DNA of 64,000 nt, taken from positions 62,001-126,000 of the forward strand of contig CAWDOU010000001.1 in NCBI GenBank assembly GCA_963804055.1. Reading direction: 5' to 3'. The stretch comes from Bog-473 sp963804055. GTDB taxonomy: Bacteria; Actinomycetota; Acidimicrobiia; Acidimicrobiales; RAAP-2. Numbering within the stretch: the first letter of the stretch is position 1; each line of letters starts with the position of its first letter. Below, one piece after another: positions 40,333 to 48,506 of the stretch. The notes under the pieces were generated by a model. That model was not told the DNA's origin and searched no databases. It was given only the letters and a program-made list of their open reading frames with translations. The position numbers and the translations under genes are program-made.

Positions 40333-41449
40333 TTCCCCCGAGGAGGGCGCGTTCCGCCTGCGCCTGCGCGAGTGGCTGCAGCGGAACAACCCCGGTCTGC
40401 CCGCGTCCTCGACCGCCGACGCGTACTGGGCCGGCCAGGCCGCCTGGCACCGGGCCCTCTACGACGCCGGCTTCTTCGGCCTGTCGTGGCCGACGGAGGC
40501 GGGCGGGCACGGGCTGGCCAGCGTGTACGAGGTGATCCTCGACGAGGAGTTGATCGCCGCCGCCGCGCCGCCGCGGCCGAGCGTGGGCTACCTGGTGCAG
40601 GGGCTCCTCCGCCACGGCAACGAGGACATCCGCCGGCGCTTCCTGCCGGGCCTGGTGAGCGGCCGCGAGCGCTGGTGCCAGGGCTTCAGCGAGCCCGACG
40701 CAGGATCCGACCTGGCCTCGCTGCGCACGCGGGCCGTGCGCGACGGCGCCGAGTACGTGCTCACCGGGCACAAGGTCTGGACGAGCTACTCGGACGCAGC
40801 CGACTGGTGCCTCGTCCTCGCCCGGACCGATCCCGACGTGCCGACGCACCGGGGTATTTCGGCCTTCATCGTCCCGATGCGCCAGCCCGGCATTGAGCAG
40901 CGCCCGCTGCAGATGATCAACGGGATCACCCGCGAGTTCGGCGAGGTGCTCTTCGACGGCGCCCGCGTCGACGCGGCGAACATGGTCGGCGAGCCGGGGG
41001 AGGGCTGGCGTCTGGCCATGACCGTCGTCAGCCACGAGCGCGAGCCCGGGGAGCTCGGCTATGTGGCGCGCTACGGCAAACTCGTCAACGAGCTCGTGCG
41101 CGAGGTGACGGAGGACCCTTCGGCCGCCGGCGCCGAGACGCGGCGCGACCTGGCCTGGGCCCTGGTGGAGACCGAGATGCTGCGCTGCCACGTGAGCCGG
41201 CGTCTCTCGGACCGCCTCGACGGGGTGTCCCACGGACCGGAGGGCTCGGTCGACAAGCTCCTCATGACGGCGACCGAGCAGGCGGTGGGCCACGCCGCGC
41301 TGTCCGTCGGGGGTGCCGTGCATGCCGACGGCGACGACACGTGGCTGAAGGTGTACCTCTACAGTCGCGCCCAGAGCGTCATGGGGGGCACGTCGCAGAT
41401 ACAGCGCAATCTCATTGCCGGACGAATCCTGGAGCTGCCCGAGTCATGA
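40316..41449 (+). CDS. acyl-CoA dehydrogenase, large/alpha-type subunit
   Basis: A 377-residue acyl-CoA dehydrogenase: GFFGLSWPTEAGGHG, WCQGFSEPDAGSDLASL, LTGHKVWTSYSDAADW, and C-terminal MGGTSQIQRNLIAGRIL. The WCQGFSEPxxGSDL signature is shared with the broken paralogue at 59257. It forms, by position, a heteromeric pair with 39286. ATG codons at 40316 and 40319 are tandem; the first is used. The enoyl-CoA hydratase gene overlaps its stop (ATGA). Confidence 0.9.
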   Translation: MMDFADSPEEGAFRLRLREWLQRNNPGLPASSTADAYWAGQAAWHRALYDAGFFGLSWPTEAGGHGLASVYEVILDEELIAAAAPPRPSVGYLVQGLLRHGNEDIRRRFLPGLVSGRERWCQGFSEPDAGSDLASLRTRAVRDGAEYVLTGHKVWTSYSDAADWCLVLARTDPDVPTHRGISAFIVPMRQPGIEQRPLQMINGITREFGEVLFDGARVDAANMVGEPGEGWRLAMTVVSHEREPGELGYVARYGKLVNELVREVTEDPSAAGAETRRDLAWALVETEMLRCHVSRRLSDRLDGVSHGPEGSVDKLLMTATEQAVGHAALSVGGAVHADGDDTWLKVYLYSRAQSVMGGTSQIQRNLIAGRILELPES

Positions 41450-42237
41450 ACATGTACGACCTTCCCGACGAGCTGCAGGTCCGGGCCGACGGCCCCGTGC
41501 GCGTCATCACGCTCAACCGGCCCGAGCAGCTCAACGCCACCAATCACGACCTGCACCGGGGCCTCGCCGCGCTGTTCCCGCAACTGGACGCCGACGACGA
41601 GGCGCGGGTGGCCGTCATCACGGGTGCGGGCCGCGCCTTCTCGGCCGGCGGCGACTTCAGCTACCTCGACGAGCTGGCGAAGGACGCCTCGCTGCGCTCT
41701 CTCACACTGACCCACGGGCGCCAGATCGTCACGGGGATGGTGGGCTGCCGCGTGCCGATCGTGGCCGCCGTGAACGGTCCGGCGGTGGGGCTCGGCTGCA
41801 GCCTGGTCGCGCTCAGCGACATCGTGTTCATGGCGGAGAGTGCGCATCTGGCCGATCCCCACGTGCTCCTGGGGCTGGTGGCGGCCGACGGTGGCCCCGT
41901 CGTGTGGCCCCTGCTGACCAGCCTGCAACTGGCCAAGGAGTACGCCTTGACGGGGGACCGCATCCCCGCCCGCCGCGGTGCCGAGATCGGACTGGTGAAC
42001 CACGTCTGCCCCGACGACGAGGTCCTGGACCAGGCGATGGCGTGCGCGCACAAGATCGCGCGCCTGCCCAAGGGCGCGGTGGAGGACACGAAGCGCATCA
42101 TCAACATCCAGATGGAGCGGGCGGTGCTCGCCGCGCTCGACTTCGCCCTGACGGCGGAGGACCGGTCGTTCACCACGCCCGAGCTCCGGGCCAACATCGA
42201 CAGAATGCTGCAGCCGAAGGGTGACACGACGCACTGA
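41446..42237 (+). CDS. enoyl-CoA hydratase/isomerase family protein
   Basis: A 263-residue crotonase: ITLNRPEQLNATNHDL, oxyanion-hole GAGRAFSAGGDFSYLDE and VAAVNGPAVGLGCSLVALSD, then DPHVLLGLVAADGG, which differs from the usual GxxPGxGG loop. It acts on the enoyl-CoA made by the upstream dehydrogenase pair. Last gene of the operon ligase-FadE-FadE-crotonase; convergent with the GntR gene, 25 bases away. Confidence 0.88.
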   Translation: MNMYDLPDELQVRADGPVRVITLNRPEQLNATNHDLHRGLAALFPQLDADDEARVAVITGAGRAFSAGGDFSYLDELAKDASLRSLTLTHGRQIVTGMVGCRVPIVAAVNGPAVGLGCSLVALSDIVFMAESAHLADPHVLLGLVAADGGPVVWPLLTSLQLAKEYALTGDRIPARRGAEIGLVNHVCPDDEVLDQAMACAHKIARLPKGAVEDTKRIINIQMERAVLAALDFALTAEDRSFTTPELRANIDRMLQPKGDTTH

Positions 42238-42262
42238 CCGGTGTCGGCCCGGTGGGACGACC

Positions 42263-42985
42263 TCAGGATGAGCGGGTGGCGGCGCGGTGCTGCGCCGCCT
42301 GGGTGGTGAGCCAGTCGCCCAGAGCCTCGCCGGCGGTCAGCACGTGGGCCTCCGCCAACGCACGCGCCTCGTGCGCATCGCCATGCGTCATGGCCTCCAG
42401 GAGTGCGGCGTGCTCGCGTGTGCTGCGCTCCTCCTGCTCGGGGAAGAGCTCGAAGAAGTTGCCGGGTACGACGCGCACGGCCTGGCGCAGGTAGGTGAAG
42501 AGGCGGGGCGAACGGGCCGTGAGGTTCAGGGCCCGGTGGAAGCGCCGGTTGGCGGCGACCACGTCGTCGGAGCCCTCGATGGCGGCCGCCAGCTCGGCCA
42601 GCTCGGCCAGCTCCGCCGGCGTGATGCGGGCCGTGGCCAGCTCGGCCGCCTTGCCGGCCAGCGCGGCCAGGACGGCGAAGTTGTCGACGGCGTCCTGGGG
42701 CGTGATCCCGACGACGGCCATGCCGCTGCGCGGGGTGATCTCGACCAGGCCCTCGTAGGAGAGTTCGAGGAGGGCTTCCCGCAGCGGGGTCCGGCTGATC
42801 CCGAACTCGGCGGTCAGCTGGTCGAGGTCGAGGCGGTCGCCCGGCTGGAGCCGGCCGGTGAGGATCCGGTCCCGGAGCTCGTCGGCCGCTTGGGCCCTGA
42901 TGGTCGTCGCGATGAGTTTGATATGTGAAATACTACATATTACGGTGACCTCTGCCCGGAAGGGGGAGCAGATGGCCGAGAGCAC
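42263..42985 (-). CDS. GntR family (FadR/FCD subfamily) transcriptional regulator
   Basis: A GntR regulator with winged helix (ADELRDRILTGRLQPGDRLD, FGISRTPLREALLELSYEGL) and an FCD ligand domain (NRRFHRALNLTARSPRLFTYL, REHAALLEAMTHGDAHEA). The start is a problem: no ATG, GTG or TTG lies in frame between the helix and 42982. I give the GTG at 42985, which overlaps the divergent gene; an ATG at 43015 or a rare start near 42900 are alternatives. The inverted repeat at 42921-42940 is then inside or just before the gene. It probably represses the divergent monooxygenase operon and itself. Confidence 0.75.
   Translation of the reverse strand: MLSAICSPFRAEVTVICSISHIKLIATTIRAQAADELRDRILTGRLQPGDRLDLDQLTAEFGISRTPLREALLELSYEGLVEITPRSGMAVVGITPQDAVDNFAVLAALAGKAAELATARITPAELAELAELAAAIEGSDDVVAANRRFHRALNLTARSPRLFTYLRQAVRVVPGNFFELFPEQEERSTREHAALLEAMTHGDAHEARALAEAHVLTAGEALGDWLTTQAAQHRAATRSS
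42921..42940. promoter_or_regulatory. GntR operator candidate
   Basis: ATATGT and ATACAT-type arms: ATATGT-N8-ACATAT is a perfect 6-bp inverted repeat and the most AT-rich point in this area. It lies 31 bases before the NtaA-type monooxygenase ATG at 42972 and next to the GntR helix-turn-helix coding start. FadR-type GntR proteins bind repeats of this size. Confidence 0.55.
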
Positions 42986-44330
42986 GCGACGACAGATGGC
43001 GCTGGTGGGGTTCATGCAGGCGGGGAACGCCACGGTGTACGCCGGCTCGTGGCGCCACCCGGCCACCGAGCACGGGTTCCTCACGGCCGGTTACTACGAG
43101 AAGCTGGGACGCACCCTCGAACAGGGCTGCTTCGACCTGATGTTCTTCGACGACCGACTCGCCATGCCGGGCATCTACGGCGGGTCGGTGGCGGAGGCGG
43201 TGCGCACCGGGGCCCGTCCCGTGAAGCTCGACCTCAGCATCGTCCTCGGGATCGTGGCCGCCGCCACCAGGTACATAGGACTCGGCGCGACCTACTCGAC
43301 GACCTACTACTCCCCGTACCACGTGGCGCGGACGTTCGCGACCCTCGACCACCTCTCGGGCGGCCGGGCGGCGTGGAACGTGGTGACGTCGGTCAACGAC
43401 GGCGAAGCGCAGAACTTCGGGCTCAAGGAGCATCTCGCCCACGACGCGCGCTACGACCGCGCCGACGAGTTCCTCGAGGCGACGACCGGTCTGTGGGACA
43501 GTTGGGACGACGACGCGCTCGTGCTCGACCGCGAGACGCCGCTCTTCGCACATCCCGAGAAGGTGCACGAGCTCGACTACGACGGGGAGTGGTTCGACGT
43601 GCGCGGCCCGCTGACGGTGCCGCGGTGCCCCCAGGGCCGGCCGGTGCTGTTGCAAGCGGGATCGTCGGGCCGTGGCCGCGAGTTCGCCGCGAAGTGGGCG
43701 GAGCTGATCTTCACCGGCGATCCCGGGCTGGAGGTCGCCCGCTCCCATTACAAGGACCAGAAGGAGAAGATCGGCGAGCGAGGCCGTGATCCCGAGGCCA
43801 TCAGGATGCTCCCGATGGCCTACACGGTCGTCGGAGAGTCCAAGGCCCACGCCGAGGAGCGCGAGCAGCTCTTCCTCAACGACCTCGTCGATCCCATGGC
43901 GTCGCTGACCCTCCTCTCCGAGCTCATGAACTACGACTTCTCGGGGCTGTCGCTCGACGCGCCGATCACCGACGAGCTCATTGCGTCCGTCTCGGGGATC
44001 CGCGGGCTGGTGCAGAACATCCGGACGCACATCGGCGGCGACACCGTCACCCTGGGCGACCTGGCCGGCCACCGGGCCACCCTGTTGCAGGGACCGCGCT
44101 TCGTCGGAACCGGTCCGGACATCGCCGACCAGATGGAGGAGTGGTTCGGCGGGGGCGCCTGTGACGGCTTCGTCATCGCGGCCACGCACTCGCCGGGCGC
44201 CTACGAGGACGTCGTGCGCCTCGTGGTGCCCGAGCTGCAGCGCCGGGGCCTCTTCCGCGAGCGCTACACCGGCTCGACGCTGCGCGAGCACCTCGGCCTG
44301 GCCCGCCCCGAGTCGTCCTACGGTGCCTGA
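42972..44330 (+). CDS. NtaA/SnaA/DszA-type FMN-dependent monooxygenase
   Basis: A 452-residue luciferase-like flavin monooxygenase of the NtaA/DszA/SnaA branch: ARTFATLDHLSGGRAAWNVV, the branch signature WNVVTSVNDGEAQNFG, and PVLLQAGSSGRGREFAAK. These use FMNH2 delivered by a separate flavin reductase (a candidate is encoded at 30047). AGGGGGAG ends 3-4 bases before the ATG. It heads an operon with a CoA transferase (8-bp overlap) and a CitE-like lyase, divergent from GntR. It could oxidise a sulfur, nitrogen or ring carbon of an organic acid; the substrate is unknown. Confidence 0.88.
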   Translation: MAESTRRQMALVGFMQAGNATVYAGSWRHPATEHGFLTAGYYEKLGRTLEQGCFDLMFFDDRLAMPGIYGGSVAEAVRTGARPVKLDLSIVLGIVAAATRYIGLGATYSTTYYSPYHVARTFATLDHLSGGRAAWNVVTSVNDGEAQNFGLKEHLAHDARYDRADEFLEATTGLWDSWDDDALVLDRETPLFAHPEKVHELDYDGEWFDVRGPLTVPRCPQGRPVLLQAGSSGRGREFAAKWAELIFTGDPGLEVARSHYKDQKEKIGERGRDPEAIRMLPMAYTVVGESKAHAEEREQLFLNDLVDPMASLTLLSELMNYDFSGLSLDAPITDELIASVSGIRGLVQNIRTHIGGDTVTLGDLAGHRATLLQGPRFVGTGPDIADQMEEWFGGGACDGFVIAATHSPGAYEDVVRLVVPELQRRGLFRERYTGSTLREHLGLARPESSYGA

Positions 44331-45525
44331 CCGGGTCCGACCGCTGCAGGGGCTGCGCGTCGTCGACGCCGCCACGCTGGCCGCCGGGCCAATGGTGGCG
44401 ACGGCGCTGGGGGAGTTCGGGGCCGAGGTCATCAAGGTGGAACAGCCCGGTGCCGGTGATCCCCTGCGCACCTGGGGTCATCAAAAGGACGGGATCGGGC
44501 TCTTCTGGAAGAGCGTGGGCCGCAACAAGCGCTGCGTGACGCTGGACCTGCGCCAGGGCGAGGGCCAGGCGCTCTTCCACCGCCTCCTCGACGTGAGCGA
44601 CGTCCTGGTCGTCAACAACCGCCCGAGCGCGCTGGCGCGCTGGGGCCTCGACTACGAGTCGGTCCACCGGGCACATCCGGACCTCGTCATGTTGCACGTC
44701 ACCGGCTACGGAGGCGGGGGACCGGCGGCGGACCGGCCGGGTTTCGGCACCCTGGCCGAGGCCATGAGCGGGTTCGCCCACGTGACGGGCCAGCGTGACG
44801 GCCCCCCGACCCTCCCCCCGTTCTTCCTGGCCGACGGCATCGCCGCCCAGTCGGCCACCTTCGCCGTCATGATGGCGCTCTATCACCGCGACCTGCACGG
44901 GGGCGGGGGCCAGCTGGTCGACGTGAACCTGGTCGAACCCCTGGCCCGGCTCGTCGAGACCGCCACGCTGGCCGCCAGCGCGCTCGGGATCGTCATGGGC
45001 CGCAACGGGAACCGCCTCGACGCCAGCGCCCCGCGCAACGCCTACCGCACAGCCGACGGAGGCTGGGTCGCCCTCTCGAGCGCGTCACGCAACATCGTCA
45101 TGCGCCTCTACCGTGCGGTGGGCCGGCCCGACCTGGCCGAGGACGAGGACTACGTCGATCCCATTCGTCGCCAGGCCCACGGCGACGAGATCGACGAGGT
45201 CGTCGCGCAGTGGATCCGCGCCCGAAATCTCTGCGACGTGATGCGCGTGTTCGAGGAGGCCGAGGTGGCCGCGGCACCGGTCTACGACGCCGCCCAGCTG
45301 CTGGCCGACGAGCACCTGCGCCAGCGGGGGACCTTTCTCGAGATCGACGATCCCGACCTGGGCCCCATGACGGTGCAGGCCCCCGTCGCCATGCTGAGTG
45401 AGACGCCGGGTCGGGTCGAGCACCTGGGCCGGGGCATCGGGGCCGACAACGACGCCGTTTACGGCGGCCTGCTCGGCCTCGACGCGTCAGAGCTGTCGTC
45501 GTTGCGCTCCGCCGGCACCATCTGA
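44323..45525 (+). CDS. CaiB/BaiF family CoA transferase
   Basis: A 400-residue class III CoA transferase: GLRVVDAATLAAGPMVATAL, AEVIKVEQPGAGDPLR, RNKRCVTLDLRQGEG, HVTGYGGGGPAADRPGFG. The catalytic aspartate region is intact and the length is normal. It transfers CoA between carboxylic acids, so it would activate the product of the upstream monooxygenase. The GTG at 44323 overlaps the upstream stop by 8 bp. A paralogue, frameshifted, is at 35309. Confidence 0.9.
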   Translation: MPDRVRPLQGLRVVDAATLAAGPMVATALGEFGAEVIKVEQPGAGDPLRTWGHQKDGIGLFWKSVGRNKRCVTLDLRQGEGQALFHRLLDVSDVLVVNNRPSALARWGLDYESVHRAHPDLVMLHVTGYGGGGPAADRPGFGTLAEAMSGFAHVTGQRDGPPTLPPFFLADGIAAQSATFAVMMALYHRDLHGGGGQLVDVNLVEPLARLVETATLAASALGIVMGRNGNRLDASAPRNAYRTADGGWVALSSASRNIVMRLYRAVGRPDLAEDEDYVDPIRRQAHGDEIDEVVAQWIRARNLCDVMRVFEEAEVAAAPVYDAAQLLADEHLRQRGTFLEIDDPDLGPMTVQAPVAMLSETPGRVEHLGRGIGADNDAVYGGLLGLDASELSSLRSAGTI

Positions 45526-45545
45526 GAGCGCGAAGGGAGAACATC

Positions 45546-46478
45546 ATGCGCGCACCACGAGCCCGCCGTTGCGAACTGGCCACACCGGCGAGCAACGAGC
45601 GCATGTGCGAGAAGGCGGCCTCGTCGGGGGCCGACCTGGTGTTCTTGGACCTCGAGGACGCCTGCGCGCCCTCGGCCAAGGAGGCGGCCCGCTCCATCGC
45701 GGTGAACGCGCTCGCCGGACTCGACTGGGGAACGACCGTGCGGGCCGTGCGGGTCAACGGCATCGACACGCCCTGGTGCCACGGGGACATCATCGAGGTC
45801 GTCACCGGGGCCCGCGACGCCATCGACGTGCTGATCGTGCCCAAGGTGCGCCGGGCCCGCGACGTCTGGTGGGTCGACGTGCTGTTGACCCAGCTCGAGG
45901 CGACGTTGCACCTGTCCCGCCCCATCGGCCTCGAGGTCCTCATCGAAGAGGCCGAAGGTCTGGCCAACGCGCTCGAGATCGCCCAGGCGAGTGAGCGGCT
46001 CGAGGCGCTGATCTTCGGCGCCGGGGATCTCTCGGCCTCGCTCAAGGCGCGCGTCGACGGCAACTTCGACCCGCTCGTGGACTACCCGGGCGACTTCTGG
46101 CACTTCGCCCGGATGCAGGTGCTGACCGCGGCACGGGCCGCCATGGTCGACGCCATCGACGCCCCCTACCCGGCCTATCAGGACCCCGAGGGCTACCGGC
46201 GCGCCGCGTTGGCGGCCAGCGCGCTGGGCTACGACGGCAAGTGGGCCATCCACCCGAGCCAGATCCCGATCGCCCATGAGGTGTTCTCGCCCACCGCCGA
46301 GGAGATGGCCGAGGCCCGTGCCGCCATGGAGAGCTACCGCGCCGCGGAGGCCGACGGCGTGGGCGCCATCGGGCGTGAGGGCAAGCTGGTCGACGCCGCC
46401 CACATGCGGCTCGCCGCCAACACGCTGCACAAGGCGGCGTTGGCCGATGAGTCGGAGGAGCCGTCGGCGTCCGGGTGA
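45546..46478 (+). CDS. HpcH/HpaI aldolase/citrate lyase family protein (CitE-like, malyl-CoA lyase type)
   Basis: A 310-residue TIM-barrel lyase: RRCELATPASNERMCEKAAS, DLVFLDLEDACAP (metal-site Glu), GLEVLIEEAEGL (second acid), IFGAGDLSAS and WAIHPSQ. The set matches CitE/malyl-CoA lyase enzymes that cleave or form beta-hydroxyacyl-CoAs with Mg. It follows the CoA transferase by 20 bases, so it likely cleaves the activated product into acetyl-CoA or a 2-oxo acid unit. A promoter begins within its stop codon for the next gene. Confidence 0.88.
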   Translation: MRAPRARRCELATPASNERMCEKAASSGADLVFLDLEDACAPSAKEAARSIAVNALAGLDWGTTVRAVRVNGIDTPWCHGDIIEVVTGARDAIDVLIVPKVRRARDVWWVDVLLTQLEATLHLSRPIGLEVLIEEAEGLANALEIAQASERLEALIFGAGDLSASLKARVDGNFDPLVDYPGDFWHFARMQVLTAARAAMVDAIDAPYPAYQDPEGYRRAALAASALGYDGKWAIHPSQIPIAHEVFSPTAEEMAEARAAMESYRAAEADGVGAIGREGKLVDAAHMRLAANTLHKAALADESEEPSASG

Positions 46479-46503
46479 CAGGCCCAGACCCTTTCGCCAT
46501 ACT
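46475..46503 (+). promoter_or_regulatory. sigma70-type promoter for the VOC gene
   Basis: GTGACA (46475-46480) and CATACT (46498-46503) are 17 bp apart, matching 5 of 6 and 4 of 6 consensus bases. The -10 ends 6 bases before an ATG at 46510, so the transcript would start at that ATG. The -35 overlaps the stop codon of the CitE-like gene. Confidence 0.55.
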
Positions 46504-46509
46504 GAGGGC

Positions 46510-46569
46510 ATGGCGACGGAGCACCTCTCGCCATCGCCGGCCTTCTTCGAGCGGGAATTGAGGAGATGA
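46510..46569 (+). CDS. 19-residue leaderless upstream ORF coupled to the VOC gene
   Basis: ATG at 46510 starts the peptide MATEHLSPSPAFFERELRR, whose TGA overlaps the VOC ATG (ATGA). It begins where the promoter at 46475 is predicted to start transcription. The AGGAG before the VOC ATG is immediately adjacent to it, too close for normal initiation, so termination-reinitiation from this micro-ORF may feed the VOC gene. No function of the peptide itself is suggested. Confidence 0.4.
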   Translation: MATEHLSPSPAFFERELRR

Positions 46570-46964
46570 CCGATCCTCGGCCCGAGATCGCCGACATCAT
46601 CATCGATTGCGTGGATCCCGAGTCGGTAGCCCGCTTCTGGGCCGATCTGCTTCAGCGCCCGATTGCCGGACGGAAGGGCCCCTATGTCTGGCTGCGGCGC
46701 ACGGGCGCAGAAATCGGTATTGGCTTCCAGAGAGTCGCCGAACCGAAGGCTGCCAAGAATCGGGTGCATATGGACATTTCGGGTCCGGATGTCGAGGCCC
46801 TGCGGAGGCGGGTCGAGGCGCTTGGCGGGAGTCGGCCACCCGGCTTCGAGGATGGTGGGTTCCTGGTGCTGGCCGACCCGGAGGGAAACGAGTTCTGTGC
46901 CGTTCCGGTCTGGCCGATCGAGTTCGACGACCTCGGCCGGACGGACTACCAGAAGAGAGTCTGA
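46566..46964 (+). CDS. VOC family protein (glyoxalase/bleomycin resistance-like)
   Basis: A 132-residue vicinal-oxygen-chelate protein of the Glyoxalase_6 type: IIIDCVDPESVARFWADLL, then YVWLRRTGAEIGIGFQRV, RVHMDI and ADPEGNEFCAVPV, giving a metal-ligand pattern of His and Glu. It may bind, isomerise or sequester small molecules. It is preceded by its own promoter and micro-ORF, and is convergent with the methyltransferase (3 bases between stops). Confidence 0.82.
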   Translation: MTDPRPEIADIIIDCVDPESVARFWADLLQRPIAGRKGPYVWLRRTGAEIGIGFQRVAEPKAAKNRVHMDISGPDVEALRRRVEALGGSRPPGFEDGGFLVLADPEGNEFCAVPVWPIEFDDLGRTDYQKRV

Positions 46965-46967
46965 GGT

Positions 46968-47729
46968 CTACGCTCGGCGCCGGAAGACGAGAAGTTCGCT
47001 TGTCTCACGCTGGGGCCCGTCCCTGAGGGAGGGCAGCACAGCCTCAATTTCGGCGAAGCCGGCCTCGATCGCCTCCTCGCTCATGTGCTCGAACAGCGAG
47101 ACAGCGCGGAGCTTCAGTCTCTCGAAGTCCTCGGCGAGCGTCGCCGAGCGGAGCCAGGTGACGCGGTCACGACCGATGAGCGTCCATCCGGCACCCGTGA
47201 AGTCGCGTGTGACTTCCTCTTCGGACTGGAACTGAGCCGCGTCGACCGTGCGCCACTCGGGCACCACGCGGAACCACCAGACGTCGGGCATTTTGTCGGA
47301 GAAGTTCGACTGCACGAAGAGCGTCCCGCCGGGCCTGACGACCCGGTGTAGCTCATGGGCGGCGCGCTGGCGATCGATGACGTGGTGCCAGACGAAGAAC
47401 ACCAGGGCTGCGTCACAGCTCCCACCGCGCAGCGGGATGTTCTCGGCAGAGCCGGCCGAGTACGTCACGTCGGGATGGCCGGCATGTGCACGAGCTTGCG
47501 CGCGCATCCTCTCTGACGGCTCGATACCGTGGACGGGCCCCCCAAAGGCGCTCGCCAGGCACGGGGTCATCCGGCCGGTGCCCGAACCGAGGTCCAGCCA
47601 CGCCAGCGGCCGCGTCGTGGGGAGGTGGTGCGCGAACGCCTGCATCCAGGTGTCTCGTGCATCGGAGGACAACTGCCGTCCGGCGGCGTAGACCCTGTGC
47701 AGGCGGGCGTCGTAGTCGACCTTCTCCAT
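46968..47729 (-). CDS. class I SAM-dependent methyltransferase
   Basis: A 253-residue methyltransferase of the UbiE/Methyltransf_11 type: motif I LDLGSGTGRMTPCLA near residues 45-59, an acidic loop after PVHGIEPSERM, PLRGGSCDAALVFFVWHHV and LHRVVRPGGTLFVQSNF. It moves a methyl group from S-adenosylmethionine to an unknown small molecule. GGAGG lies 4 bases before the ATG. It is divergent from the DUF1801 gene. Confidence 0.87.
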   Translation of the reverse strand: MEKVDYDARLHRVYAAGRQLSSDARDTWMQAFAHHLPTTRPLAWLDLGSGTGRMTPCLASAFGGPVHGIEPSERMRAQARAHAGHPDVTYSAGSAENIPLRGGSCDAALVFFVWHHVIDRQRAAHELHRVVRPGGTLFVQSNFSDKMPDVWWFRVVPEWRTVDAAQFQSEEEVTRDFTGAGWTLIGRDRVTWLRSATLAEDFERLKLRAVSLFEHMSEEAIEAGFAEIEAVLPSLRDGPQRETSELLVFRRRA

Positions 47730-47829
47730 ATCGCCTCCACAGACGGTCCGGCCCTATCCAATGTAGGCATCACGAGCGGGAGATTGCCGCCCCTGCCGGC
47801 ACGAACCCGGACGTCTGGCCCCTGCGACA

Positions 47830-48189
47830 ATGTTGGCCATGTCGAAGAGTGACATCGATCGCTACCTGGCGTCCCTGGAGGAGCCCAAGCGGAGCACCCT
47901 CGAATCCCTCCGTACGACGATCCTCGAGATCATCCCCGACGCCGAACAGTGTCTCTCGTACGGCGTCCCGGGCTTCAGGCTGCAGGGCAAGGTTGTCGCG
48001 GGTTTCGCTGCCTTCAAGAGCCACCTGAGCTATCTGCCGCACAGCGGATCTGTGTTTCCCGAGCTCAGGGAAGAGCTGGCCGGCTACAAGACATCGACCG
48101 GAGCCCTTCAGTTCCCGGTCGATCGATCGTTGCCCAAGTCGCTCGTCCGGAAGCTGATATCGATCAGGAAGCGACAGGCGTTCGGCTGA
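47830..48189 (+). CDS. DUF1801 domain protein (YdhG-like)
   Basis: A 119-residue DUF1801 (iron chaperone/YdhG-like) protein: IDRYLASLEEPKRSTLESLR, ILEIIPDAEQCLSYGVPGF, and GALQFPVDRSLPKSLVRKLI. The fold is known but its biochemical role is poorly understood. ATG 47830 is used; the ATG at 47839 is also possible, with no ribosome site before either. Convergent with the tiny zinc-ribbon gene. Confidence 0.8.
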   Translation: MLAMSKSDIDRYLASLEEPKRSTLESLRTTILEIIPDAEQCLSYGVPGFRLQGKVVAGFAAFKSHLSYLPHSGSVFPELREELAGYKTSTGALQFPVDRSLPKSLVRKLISIRKRQAFG

Positions 48190-48225
48190 CGTGCCGTGGC
48201 GGGCGCCGCTCCGCCCAGTGGTCGC

Positions 48226-48384
48226 TCACCCCCTGAACGAGGTTGTGCTCTCCTCGTCGACGGCGGACACCCGTACGACACGCTCATTCGTGAGGTGTCC
48301 GCACTGGCCGCAGATCGGATGTCTCCGAGCAGCACCTGCTCCGCAGTTCGGGCAGACGCGGTGTGTCTCGAATTTCGGGTGCAT
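48226..48384 (-). CDS. 52-residue zinc-ribbon protein
   Basis: A short coding region of 52 codons: MHPKFETHRVCPNCGAGAAR continues with RHPICGQCGHLTNE. Four cysteines (11, 14, 25, 28) in two CxxC knuckles form a zinc ribbon resembling the C-terminal part of zinc-binding ribosomal protein L32, but the N-terminal L32 signature is absent. The ATG is preceded by GGAG at 6 bases. A separate gene is supported by the ribosome site and by cysteine pairs in a short frame that would be unlikely by chance. Function is unknown; possibly a regulatory or RNA-polymerase-associated ribbon. Confidence 0.6.
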   Translation of the reverse strand: MHPKFETHRVCPNCGAGAARRHPICGQCGHLTNERVVRVSAVDEESTTSFRG

Positions 48385-48506
48385 GGCCGCTCCGTTCTCC
48401 CTGTGTCTCCGCCTGTTCTCTCAGCGTGCATTGTGCCGACACGCAAGCAGGGCGAATAGAGCCATTCGGAGGACCACGGGCACAACGTCGGGACAACCAT
48501 CGAGAC

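Noticed and set aside
6286..46478. Apparent preference for ATTGAG over ATCGAG in coding regions
   Set aside because: It stands out by eye, but ATCGAG also occurs often; without counting I cannot claim a bias.
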